From: Acridotheres tristis
Taxonomy: Eukaryota; Chordata; Aves; Passeriformes; Sturnidae
Assembly: GCA_037013685.1 (NCBI GenBank)
Contig: CM072891.1
Location: 10,392,501 to 10,456,500, forward strand
Direction of reading: 5' to 3'
DNA: 64,000 nt
Below, piece after piece: positions 1-11,900 of the stretch. Both the position numbers and the translations under genes were made by a program. Position 1 is the first letter of the stretch. Every line of letters begins with the position of its first letter. The notes beneath the pieces are model-generated. The model did no database searches and was not told the DNA's origin. It saw only the letters and a program-made list of their open reading frames with translations.

Positions 1-3000
1 GTATGCTGCTGGCAGCACAAATGTGCCACAGTCCCCAGGGATCAGCCAGGTGCAGCTTACTGATTGCTGCACTGGTGTCCACTCAGTAGCTTTGCTGAGT
101 TAAAGGGAAAATTGACACCAGCCAAGGGAAAACAGAGGGATAGTGGGACCAGCTCCCATTGCTTCGGTCCTTGAGGGATGGGGACAGCAGAGAAGGGAGG
201 AGGAGAGAGTAGCTATCTGCCAGCCTCTGTGCTTGACAAAGTCTCATCTAGGTTCAGTAGGAATCCTGCAATGCTTGCTTTGCTCCCACCTTTACACAGG
301 GGATGCATCTCCCCAGGGGTGAGAGAGGAGCAAGCAGGGAGAAGAGGCTGGCTGTGCTCCAGCACTTGTGTGCTCTCCATCAGCCTGCAGCAGGGCATCT
401 TAGTGCCACACTCCAGTGGGGTATGGAAGCTTGTTCCTTCCCACTCCCAGGCTCCTAGGTCGCTGGTGCTCTCCTCATCCTTGAGGAGCATGTACTGTGC
501 CTTAGTGTTCTCACCCCTGCCACGGGTCTTGTGTCCTGCTCAACTTTCCCTCAGCCTCAACATGAGGAAGTGAGGGACTGATCTGAAGCCAGTCTGGACA
601 ACAGCTACAGACCAGTTTCCCTTGGGGAAAAAGCAGAGTAAAGACATCCTTGTGAGGAGGAAGCCAGAGAGGTGTTAGTTCCACACCAGTTCCCTAGTTT
701 GCAGCTTAGTTATTTATTGCCTCTGTTTAGAGACTTCATAAATGAGAAAAATAATTATTATGAATCCCTTTTAATCTTTGCTCAGTTTAAAGGAACACCT
801 TGAGATTTAAATGAAGGATAAAGAAAGAGCTCTCAAGTCCTCAGGAGAAATATGATCCAGGACTGATCCAAGCTCCAGTGAAGTCTGGGGAAATCTTTCA
901 AAGGGACCTGTGAATGAAGGTTTGCCCAGAAACATGGTATTTTATTTTTATTCTCGCTTATTTGCAAAGCCATCCTTTTATCTAGCTAAACCAGAACAAC
1001 ATGGCTCTGTGATTTAAATTGTCAACTTCCAGCCTTCCCATGTGTGACTCCCCAGCTGGTGCCCTTCAGCCACACCTCAGCAGAGGCAGTGCCAGCCCCA
1101 TGGTGCTGGGCTGCTGCAGCTCAGGCTGTGGCCATGCCAGGTCCTTCGTGCTGCTGAGCTGAGCATCTCTCACAATAACATCCAGCCACTACTCAGGCTT
1201 CAGCTGCTCTGACAGATTTGAGGAGTGCATTTCCCCATCTCTGCACTTTGCTGAACACAGCTGTGACCTCAGCGCTGTCAGGTTTTCATAATGGTGCTCT
1301 GGTTAAGGTATGGGAGTATCCCAGCAGCTAATGTTTCCTTGGGAGAAACAAGTTTTCAGCATAAATATTATTTTTCTCTCCCTCCCGCTTCACTGTGACA
1401 CATTCTGCAGCAATATGTGACAGCACAGCAGGTAAAAACTTCACTGAAAATTCATTTAAAAACCCAATGATTAAAAGAGATCCTGAGAGCCAGGATGCCT
1501 GGCTTTTATTTCTTGCCTTGACTTTGACCCTTGGCATGCTGTCAGCACACCTTCTTACAGCTCCAGAAGACACTGAAAAAGCAGCACTTCTAAAGTGTTT
1601 TCACATGAGCATTGCAGCAGCACACCCCAGGAAGGTACATCCCCTGCATGTGAGCTGCTGCACGCTGCCACTCTGAGCACCAGCTCAGGGAGCAGAGGAT
1701 TTAGCTCCTTGCCCTGGCCTGCTGACAGGTTGTCCCTGCAGAGAACCATGGAACACCTGAGGCCTGAAGACAGATTGCCAACCCCACCCTTTCAGCAATG
1801 CCCTCACTACACTCCTTTTCTACCAGCACTTCTGCCTGGCCACCTCACCTCTAGGAAGCCATGAGGGAGTTGTTCTCTTTATTTTTGGTGTTTAGAGGGA
1901 CCCTAATGCTGGCAGGACTCTACTGGCAGATGCTACCACCCTGGCCTCCGTGGTGCTCTGTGCTCCCTCTGCCCATTGTAGGCTGGGAGAGATGGCACAG
2001 CTTGTGCCTGTTGTACTCCACAATTCTTGGACCAGCTCCTTAGGGCAATCAACCAAGCACGTGAGTATGAAGAAAGCCTCCAGCCATAAATCCATCATCA
2101 CAAACCACTTCTCTCTCAAAGCCATGAGCTGCAGAAGTCTCTGACTGATCCCACTCTCTTCCCTGGTAAGGTCACATTATTCAGACTCCTCATTTGCCAG
2201 TCACCTCAATTACCTACCCTTGGTTTCCTTGCCAGGACCCTTCATGACCTGCTCTTTGCCCTTTGCTTGCCAGGCCCTGCTCTCACCAGCTGGTGGCTGT
2301 TTCCAGCCCTTCCCTGAGGCCCAGTAGTACCAATCTCTCCTGGACAAGGCTGAATGCTGAACTGGGATGTGCAACACCTCAGCTGTATAGGAACGGTGCT
2401 ATGTGTGAGTTGGGATTCTCTGTGCATTATTTGCCTGATGTAAAACCACAGAGGCCAAAAGTTCACACATTTCAGGGGGTGTGAGCCCCCTCATCTTCTC
2501 CCAGTGGCATGTGTGGCACCTGGAGAGAGGCTGCCAGCTACTGCTTCACAACCTTAACTCCACACTGGGAAGGCTGCCACGCACAGCCAGGCTCTTCCAT
2601 CCTTCCCACTCGTCATCTGTCCTGCCTGTTTTGGGCACTTGTGCTCCTTGCTTTTACTGCATGGGAGATACGCTGTGGGCAGAGCAGCCTCAGGGAGGAG
2701 CTGGCATGGGTGCCTGCCAAAGGCAGCCCCAACCCCTGTCCCCAGCGTGGTGCTGCTGGCACAGACCTGTCCAGCTGCACTGCGGCAGCATCCTCGCTCT
2801 GACAGGGGCTGGCTCCCTGCAGTGCTGCTGGAATGAAGCTGCCCCGTTAGAGTTTTGGGGAGATAACAGAGCTGTTACAACTGTGACCTCGAAAAGTTTC
2901 GCTGTGTGCTATTTTTAACTTTACAGGTCTTAAGCTCTGAGGAGCACAATGAATGATCGGAGTCTGAAAGTGAACTATATTTTCCATTATTAGAATTTAA

Positions 3001-6000
3001 AAACTAATTAACTGCTTAACCGTACTTTATCCAAAAAGTAGAACTTGTGAAAACTCAGACACAGCCTTATCTGCTGTGTCACAACAGTGTCACTGTTAAC
3101 AACTGAAGGGCCTTACAGTGCTGGTGATAGCTCAGCAGTCACTGCTTTTGGTGTCAATTCATGGCAATGTGTTAGGACACATGGAGAAACAAGACCTACT
3201 CACTGGGGGTTACTTGGGGATAGTTTACTCCTTTTATTCTCTGTGTCCACAAAGTCGCTGGTGACTGGCAATGATCTGAGCTGTTTCCTTTCAAGGTGTA
3301 GAAACAGAGGAAAGGAAGTAAAGTGCTGCATTCCCAGAGAGAAGATACGTCCTACCTCACTCTTGCAATGGCTTGCACTGATTGTAAAGAATCTTTGGTA
3401 TCCACACTTCCCTTTTTGAGGGAGATCATCCTCTGGGGTCTCTGAAGTGAGAAAGGGAGAACAAGGAGAGTATTTGGGGCTTCCAAAAAGTGTGTAGACC
3501 CATTGCTTTTCCACCAGTATCAGGAGACTGTCTGTCCACCTGAAAGAACAGCATTAGAAACCAAGTCTGAAGGGGACCTACCACCAAGTCACTTAGTCTG
3601 TCCCTTTCCCATGAAGTGACATCTACACATTTAACAGCCATTTGCCTCAATTGTCCTTGGAACCCTCCAGCAGCAGAACTCCACGAGCTCCACAGTTGCT
3701 ATAGTCCAGCACTTCACTGAGAAAATTCCCCTGCTGGAGGGATTGGAAAAGTCAGCCTGAAGGAGCAATTCACTTCATTCTCAGCCACAGTGGTGAGGAG
3801 CAGAAGACTCTGCCTGTAGTGGCCCACAAAACTGGAGACCAGGCTGCCCTTCAGAGCTCAGAAACATTCATTTGGTATTTCCTATCTGTTTTTTCAAAAC
3901 TCTTGACAGTTTCTCATGTGAAGTGCAGAGAAGACAGCCAACTCCAGAGCACCAAGAACAGACATGTGACCAGAAGATAAAGTGGGACAACAAAAAGAAC
4001 AAAAGCAGAAAAAAGATTCAATGGCTCAGCATGGATTTTCTTATGACAGAATCTGCAATGCAAATACTGCCTGAAACTGCAGGATCATGAAAAATACTGC
4101 CACTCCTGATGGGCTTTCTCCTTTATCTCTATGAGGGAAATAATTTGGAACAAAGAGCACTCTTGGGTTTATATCTGCTGGATAGACCAAGGGCAGGAGG
4201 GGAAGAAAGGGGCCTGTCCTATTTGACTTTCATTCAAGAGGGGGAATATCATGCACTTTGCCTTAAAAAGATAACTGTTTGGTCAAATACACTCACTTGG
4301 GGTGGTGACAGCCTTCCACCAGGCTAACCAGCACCTATCATTCAGGGAATTAGCTGAGCAGGTTTTTGCATGAGGTTTGGAAGAGCGGAGGAGAAGGAAA
4401 AGATTTTCCCTGGGAATCAAGTCATACTCATTTCCCATCCATCTCTGGGCAGTGTCTGTTGTGTGAGTGCCCTGGGCAGCTTTTGAAGGGGGAGGTTACA
4501 AGGAAATAGCCCCTCTCTGGAGATTGATACCCAATGGTGTCTCAGCAGCTTTGGCTTAACCTCTCATCCACCTGGGTACAACTCAGCCCATAGATGGGGA
4601 CAATTTAAAACTAACTGGTCTGTTAGTAAGGGCTTTATGCCTGGTGTTTTCAATAACATAAAATAAGCCTTGACAAATAAAATAAATGTTGGAGGGAAAG
4701 GATAAAAAAGCTGGACAACTAAATGGAGTCAATGCCCCAAGCAGAGGGTGTGTCTCCAGGTCCCAGCTACCCTTTTGACCTGACAGCCTGTAAAGCTGTA
4801 GCCAGCAAATAAACACTATGTATGGTTTCTTAGCTTATAACACTCCTTTGGCATTGTTTTGACTACAAGTAGCACTTTAAAAATTAGCCCCTGTTGTGTT
4901 TTGCAGTGGCAGCATGAGGCAAATGAGGCAGTTTTAAGTGGCCCCTCTTTCCCGTAAAATTTCCATCAGAAAGCCAACTGTGGATTTCAGGAACATTGAC
5001 CCACGAGGTTTTCCCTTTTATTTAAATAGCTTAACTGATTACATTATGTCATACCCAATTTAAATTTTTAAATATGGAAGAGAAGATATAAACAGGCATG
5101 GGCAACTGCTGTTTAACTTTGCCAATACAGACAAGACAAATACATACTTCAAAATGTCAAGTGGCTGCTGCTTTCAGCTTTCTTCAGTGATTACTTGGCA
5201 TTGGAAACAAAAAAAATGATGTTTCTACTCACCAGCTTTGTTTTCCTGAATAAAGCCCTCCTGATTTCAAACTAAGTTTTAAAGATTTTAATATTTAAGA
5301 CCATTTCCCAATTGAGTTATAAATTGGCAGAAATTAAGAAAAGTCACTATCAAATCTTTGGTGTAGCTATAGGCTGTCACAATAATAAGAAAAGCCCTGG
5401 TTACTGCTTAACCAGGGCAGTGCAGAGCAGCAGGTTCTGCTATTTCAGAGAGGAAAACAAAGACAGTTATTGCTGAAGATTGATCTCCAGAGACTCAATC
5501 TTCAGCAATAACTGCTGAAACATTTGGAAAAATGAATCCTTTTCATATTATTGATATTATTTGATATTCATATATCAAAGATCTTAATTCCTCTTCACAA
5601 GAGTTGGTGGAATGGTAGAATCCTCCACTAACAACACATGCACATCTGTTCCAGATCATTCAGCTCAAGCAATTAATGTTTAATTAGAAAAATCCAAATC
5701 AGAACAGTGTCAGGTAATCTGAGGGCTTGCTCTGACATTCAGCAAAGTCAGCAGGAAACCTACGTGGTCCTTGGCAGAAGAGGACAAGGGTTGAGGCAGG
5801 TAACTGAACTGCTGCTCTCCTTCCTGTTCTGCAGCTGCACCTTTGCTTGTCCTTCTTTCAAAAATAAAAACGTAGACTCCAGACATGCTCTGTTACTAGC
5901 TCAAGGTTGTATTGATTTAATAACCAATAAAGGCAATTTTCAGTCGTTTTTATCATTTGGGTCCATGCATTTGACCTAAGTGAAACCCATAAATGACAAG

Positions 6001-7270
6001 GCTTAGGAGAGGAGCCCATGAAATGCCCATTTTATACCAATACAGGGCATTTACATGCAACTGCAGGCCCAGGAGCAAAAAGACTATTTACATGGTGATG
6101 GGGAAGGCATGAGGAAAGACCACCATTGTAGGACTGCAGTGTTAAGATACCACAGACGTTTGAGATATAGACTCAAATGTGCAAATGTTTGTGTTAGAAC
6201 AGAAGAAAAACTGAGAACAGGATGAATGAAGCAGGATGCAGATAGTGCTTAGCAGAGAGATCAAGTGCTTTCCTTCTACAAATGGCTTAGATGTTTTTAT
6301 GGTGGACTTAATACATTGGAAAGCCTTCAGTAGCTCCTGGTCCTAGACCAAATAAATTTAAAAATCCCTTCCAGCATGAAACATCTATTGATCATCTGCA
6401 GGGCTGTAATTACATTGGTGTGCTCCACTGCTGGAACACCAGCTGTATCCTGGATCCAGCCATAGCTCATCACAGTGAACTGTGTCGCAGGTGTTTAAAA
6501 AGCAATCAAACAGGAGAAAACCCTAATTTTCACCCATGGATGATAGTTTTTTCAACCTGAGCTGCAAAGCCAATTTTCAATTACAGGTAGTTTAAAAACT
6601 GCTGTTTGGTTTTCAGCTAAGTATCCACTCTGCAGCTTCACACAGGCTTTGTTGAGGCTACTGGATTTTGACTACAGGATTACGTGGCTGTTGATGAGCC
6701 ACGGGACCTGTTAACAAAAGCATTAAGCAGGCTAACTGCACACAGCAATGTTCTAGGGCGGCTTTCACTTCTGTTTTCAATTTTCTCTTCTCTAAGCCTA
6801 TTTCAAGGCTGCTCTCTGCATTCCCAGGAGCATGTACATTCGTTTTTAACTCCATATTATGAAGGAAGTTCACTCACTTCCATGAACTGCACATGGATTA
6901 TATGATGTAAATGGCAGACCTGTCAAAACTGTTGGAAGCAAAGGCTACATTAGGCATAGAAAAAAATCCCAGGTATTTCTAAAACAGGACAGCTTGCTGT
7001 CCCAAGCGTGCAGGATAGCACACACACATTGTCACCTACTGTCACACAGCCCTGCAGTTCTGTCTGGCCAATACCTTGTGGCTCAGGATTCCGTGTCAAC
7101 ACTCAGACACATCCATTATTCTCTCTCTGTGATGTGCAAGGCCACAGCAACTGCTTCACAGACGATCTGAAGAAACATACTACGCTATATTTTCTCCACT
7201 GTTTTCTGTTGCAGATTAGGGAACAGGAGTGCCTAGGCCCCGAGGGAAAAGGAGAAGCATGACCTCCTCC
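1..7270. other. non-coding stretch, no recognisable gene
   Basis: I read both strands and found only short open frames without recognisable domains. This stretch may be an intron or 3' flank of the minus-strand gene whose first exon may lie in the CpG island at 7.3-8.9 kb, but I could not identify a second exon. The only structured item seen is a perfect hairpin at 5464-5514. Base composition is ordinary AT-rich intergenic or intronic DNA. Confidence 0.5.
5464..5514. repeat. perfect 20-bp inverted repeat with 11-base spacer
   Basis: The left arm (5464-5483, beginning CAGTTATTGC) is the exact reverse complement of the right arm (5495-5514, ending GCAATAACTG). They are separated by 11 bases. 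Pairing stops abruptly outside the arms, so the foldback is about 51 bases. It could be a small hairpin RNA, a relic of a foldback mobile element, or a local replication or template-switch product. No terminal repeats or target duplications were recognised. Confidence 0.8.
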
Positions 7271-8900
7271 TTTGCCCCAAACACCTGAAAGCCACAGAGC
7301 CCCCGACTGCAAGCCCGTTCTCACGCTCCGTGTGCCCCTCCGGCCACCTCCACCAGTGCCTCGCAGAGCTGCAGTCTCCCTGACCATTTCACACGTCCCA
7401 GGGCAGAGGGAGGCTCTCCTAGGCCAAACCCCAAGGGGCTCATTTGGCCAAACTTCCACTGGGCAGGCCCCCTCTCGCCCCCGCCGCATCGTTCCGGCGC
7501 AGAGCCGCTGCCCAGCCGCCGCCCCGAGCCCGGCGGCGGGCGCAGGGCTGGGGCTCCGTCGGTAAAGCCCCGCAAGCAGCGGCCGCGGGGTCCCGCCGGC
7601 GGCCCCGGCACCGCAGGGCGCGGCGGGGCAGCACCGCAGCGCACCGCGCCCGCAGGTACCCGGGCGGGCTGGAGCTGCCCCCTCGCTTCTCCCCGCGCCG
7701 CAAACATCCCCGGCCGGGGCACCCTCCTCCGCCGCGGCTCCCCACACCCCGTGCCCGCGGCGGGGCTGCCTTCGCCCCTCCAGTGTCCCCCGGCCCGGCC
7801 CGGCCCGGGGCGGACGCCCCCGCCGCCGCTCACCTCCTCCCGCTCGGCGGCGGCGGGCCCCGGCGCGGGGGTGCTGCCCGGCCCGCTCTCAGCAGCCGCC
7901 TCGGCTTCCCCCTCCGAGGACATCCTTGGCCATCACCGGCAGTTGCGGCGGCGGCGGGGGCTGCGGGACCCCGAGGCGGCGGAGCCCCCGCGGACCGCGC
8001 CCCGCGCCGCGGCCGGGGCTGGGGCTGGGGCGAGCCGCCCCCCGCGCCCAGGGCCGCCCTGCCCGGTGCTCCCGACTCCCTCCACCATCCCAGGCAGGCG
8101 GGCAGGGAGGGAGGGAAGGAGGCGGCAGAGGGGAGGAGAGAAAGACGAGGCGGAGTGGGGGGGTGCCCCGGCCGCTCCCGGCCCCCCCAGGTGGGCAGGC
8201 GACTGCCCGGCGGCTCCCGGCTCGCCTCTGCGGGCGTCTGGAAGCTGCCGGGTGTGCCCCGTTCCCGGGATACGACCTCGCAACCCCTACCCTTCCGGGG
8301 TGCCCTCTCTTGTCTTCTTCTCAGGGTGAGCCTCGCTCCCCATCCCCGGGTGCGCCCCGCCCGCCCGGGTGCACCCCCGCCGCCGGCCACCCCCTCTCAG
8401 CGCATCTTCACGCCTCCGCCGCCCGCAGCTCAGCCTCGGCCACTTCTCCCGCTTTTCCCCAGCGCCCGGACTTTGCCCGGGCTGGCGGCGGGACGTGGCC
8501 CGGCAGCAGCAGCAGAAGGGGCAGGAGGAGGGTGAGGAGGAGGGGGAGGAAGGCTGCTCCGCGAAAGCGCTCGCTCACGGAGCAGCCCGACGATGCCCCA
8601 CTCCCCTCCTCGGTCGCTGGACCTGCTCACCGGGAACAGAGGGCAGCGCTGTCGGGACAGAGTTCTGGGGCTGCCCCTGCACCCCGGCCCTGCTGCCCTC
8701 CTTCATCCTTATTCTCGGAGGAGAAGCGGACAATGGAAATGGAAATGGCAGCTGCTCCTGCCCTTTCCTACCCTCCTTTCGGCCTGAGCCTCTCCTCTAG
8801 TTTCATCTGCCTTCTGCACAGGCTCCCACTGCCTCCTGCAAACTCCCTGCCCCGTCAGTATTTCTTCCTCCTGCTTGCATCCTGTGCTCAGCGCATCCAG
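7270..8900. promoter_or_regulatory. CpG island, probable promoter
   Basis: About 1.6 kb is very rich in G+C and in CpG, with many CCGCCG, GGCGGG and GCGCC runs, and stands out sharply from the AT-rich flanks. The long overlapping open frames on both strands are a side effect of the composition and are not annotated as genes. A first exon with a good splice donor can be read on the minus strand. Divergent transcription on the plus strand is possible but I saw no convincing plus-strand coding exon. Confidence 0.75.
7834..7923 (-). CDS. putative first coding exon of an unidentified gene
   Basis: On the minus strand an ATG at 7923 opens a 30-codon frame starting MSSEGEAEAAAES, rich in Ala, Glu, Gly and Pro. 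It ends at codon boundary GAG|GTGAGC, a near-ideal splice donor whose intron would begin at 7833. It sits in the middle of the CpG island, as expected for a housekeeping first exon. The start context is strong (AGG before ATG), but another ATG 14 bases upstream (7937) in a different frame gives a 14-codon peptide and could compete. I do not recognise the protein and could not find exon 2 in the remaining 7.8 kb. In mammals TYRO3 lies upstream of RPAP1 in divergent orientation, but this peptide has no signal sequence, so I do not assign that name. Confidence 0.4.
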
Positions 8901-11900
8901 TCATGATCGGCTCTCCTGCTGATCAGGACTCGTGTACTGCACCATCTTACCTTGGCATGTTTGCTTCATGTTTCATTACACTCTTGTGAGGCTCATCTCA
9001 TTTGATCAATTTCTCTCTCTGTGGCTTAGAGCAGCATATATTTTAAATCTTTCATAAAAATCTTACAAACAGGCAAGTGAACACTCTTGAAGCATCAACC
9101 TTCACTTTAATATTCGTACTTCAACTCCTGTCACAACATGCTTGGTGCTTTTTCAGGCATGCTGCTCTGGAAAATGCCACTCCAGGTTCAAGGCAGTCAG
9201 TCTGCATAAGAGATTGTTTAGAAAGACTGTAGAGCAGAGAATAGTGCTTGGTACGTGAATGCATAAAGCAAAAAAACCCAAAACCTGGATTTTCTAAAAG
9301 TATTTGGGTCTGCTAAATCTGAATTTTAGGATATTCCTTGCATTGGAGAAATCTTGGCTGATGCCACGTTGAGAAACCTACCCATTCTTAGGGGTGCAAG
9401 ATGTCCATGAGAAACAATTAACCAACTCCCTTTGCCTCACATATCTCTGGTTTACATCAGAGTGCAGGGACTGCTACAGATACCTGTGCCTTGTCCTCTC
9501 CTGATGACATCTTCTCCTGGCAGAAATGGCATTTGTTCGGCTGCATCCAATATATACGTCCAAAATAGTCTGGGCTTTATTTCTCTCAGACCTGGAGAGG
9601 AGCTGTGAGATGCACAGTGGAAGAGACTACAATGTAGGTTTGTAAATCACATGAGAATGCATGTTTAAAATACTCAATTTCCTTTCTGTAAGTGGTACAA
9701 TGGGAAATCTCTGTAGGATAAGATAGTCAGCACATTGGCAGGGAGTGGGTCACATCTAGGACACAAAAAGGAGCCAAAAAGAGCGCATAAGGAGTGCCTG
9801 TGTCATACCCACCAAGATCTAGAGAGCAAAAGAGATATTAAAAATTCTTTATTGTCAGCTCATACCTGTTTGTCTAGGTGGTTTTAGTGACCCTTAAATA
9901 TACTATGGAATGGCTGCTGGGGCATGATGAGATGCTGTGGTTAGAAGGGAAATGTGCCAAGCCAGAAAACTGTGCACTGAGAGACTAGGAATGAACTTTC
10001 TATTTGTGCCAAATTTCTATTTGTAAGGACTGATAAAAAAGCCTTAATGAAAGGCAACATGAAGGGAGATAGAAAAAAATGGGCTTTATTGTATCACAAG
10101 GCAGCATGAAGAAGCATCCCCATTCAGTAAGGAAAAAGGCTAACAATTTTCAGAAGAAGGGGCCCCTATTTGTACAGACAGCAGGGTGTGGCTGTGCACC
10201 AGAAAGGTGTCAGCTTGGCAAGCCACACAGCTCAGGAATAAGAGCATCATATTCAAAAGCTGAGTCAGACAAGGACAGAAAACAAAGACCTGGAGAGCTC
10301 AGCCTGCCAGATTTGTCTGCCACCTCAGCCCAAATGGTTGCTTTTATTTATTAAATACGTTTAATACCCACTGGACTTCGGTGCTGTCTGAACAGCTTCA
10401 TGAATTTATTTTCGTTTCCACAGTCACTCTGTTTTTGATGTTGAATAAACTGTGATTCATTTCATCTAAACCAGTCCTGACTGTTGTTTGGCTACAGCTG
10501 CCAGCAGTCCCAAGGACTGGCTAATTGGCCCTTCCTCCTTTAAGAGACAAAGCTGTCTCTGAGGATATGTAGCCCCCAGTTGAATTCAGGCTTTCGATCT
10601 GGAAGGAACATGTATATACATCTTCCCACCTGCCACACCATCAGAATTCTGCTGGTACCTGAAGCCAAAACATGGGAAAAAAGCCTAGAGATGAAAGAGA
10701 TCTGGAGAAGGGAAAATGAAGGTTACTATCCCTGAGATTTAAGCTTTGGAAATGTCATCTCTCACCGGGTACCTTTTTTTCCACCTCTGTAGCTCCAGAT
10801 TCAAGGTATCAATCTCTGCTATCAAGGTCGCCCTCACAAACTGAAGGATCAGGGCAAAAAAGGAAGCTTGAATTCAAGAGACTACTGCAAAATCTATGCA
10901 AAGAAGCCCATTTTTAAATTTCAGAATTGCAGGGGATCAGTGTCACTGCTATGAGATGCCTGCAGGGGCTATTTTTGTTCTTTAGAAGCTTTATACTCTA
11001 TTCTAACACAGATTAATTATGAATATTTATGTATATACCACCAAAAACGTGATAAGCAGTTTGTGGTCTGGCTTGCAAAATATGTATATCATATTGCAAA
11101 AATCAGCTCTCTCTTCTGGGCTTTGTGCATGGTCACTCAATCTTTCTAAAAAGCCAGCAAGGAACAGAGACAACATGCATGTGTAGCTTTGCTGCCCCAG
11201 TTCAGAGCAAGAAGAAACTGGCGCAGTCAGGAACTGCAGTTTGTGTCAGTGTAAGATCAGCACCCTGTCATTCAGAGCATGCCACTGTAAAAATGTTGAT
11301 AATCCTTTCTATGAACTCAGCTGGGCCATTGTACTGACTTGGCAGGCAGAATTTTGCTCTGCTGTTTAGTGAGAGATGGCATTTGGGCTAAATTTGCAGA
11401 GATCTGGTACCATTTTTAAGATATACCTCGAAGCCTGGTGTCTGTCTTTAAGATGAGACAACTATGAAGATCCTGAGCATTTCTGGCCATCAAAACTTGC
11501 AGAATACTTTACTGAAAGAGAAAAACTAAGCCTTCTGTTCTGGGGAGACTCCTACCCAGAAAATTGCAGTATGAGGGCTTCAAATTACGTCTCTGCTGCT
11601 CGAAAAACAGCATGAATTAATATATGCTGTTAAGGAACTGCCAAATACTGCCCCAAAGCTGACAGTAATGTAAAGACTATTTCCAATACAGATGGTTTGT
11701 TAGTTCCCTTATGCAAATAGGCATATTGGAAGAGAGGAGCTATTGCTAAATATAAAGTAAGTCTTACTATCCTACGACTTGTATGTCCTGCTAAAGAGCT
11801 ATGCAGACTATCTGTAAAGACTAAATACCATGATCTCAACAGGCTTTTAATATTAAAAAAAAGTGTATTCCTAGTTAATAATAAGCTCTGCATTTTTTAA

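Noticed and set aside
7894..7937. Minus-strand ATG giving a peptide beginning MAKDVLG, similar to the start of IFT20
   Set aside because: The frame ends after 14 codons and has no further similarity, and IFT20 is not expected next to RPAP1. Treated as coincidence.
7321..8906. Long overlapping open frames of 100-363 codons on both strands in the GC-rich region
   Set aside because: They follow from low stop-codon frequency in a CpG island, have no domain and low-complexity Pro/Arg/Gly/Ala content. Only the short minus-strand exon with a donor was kept.
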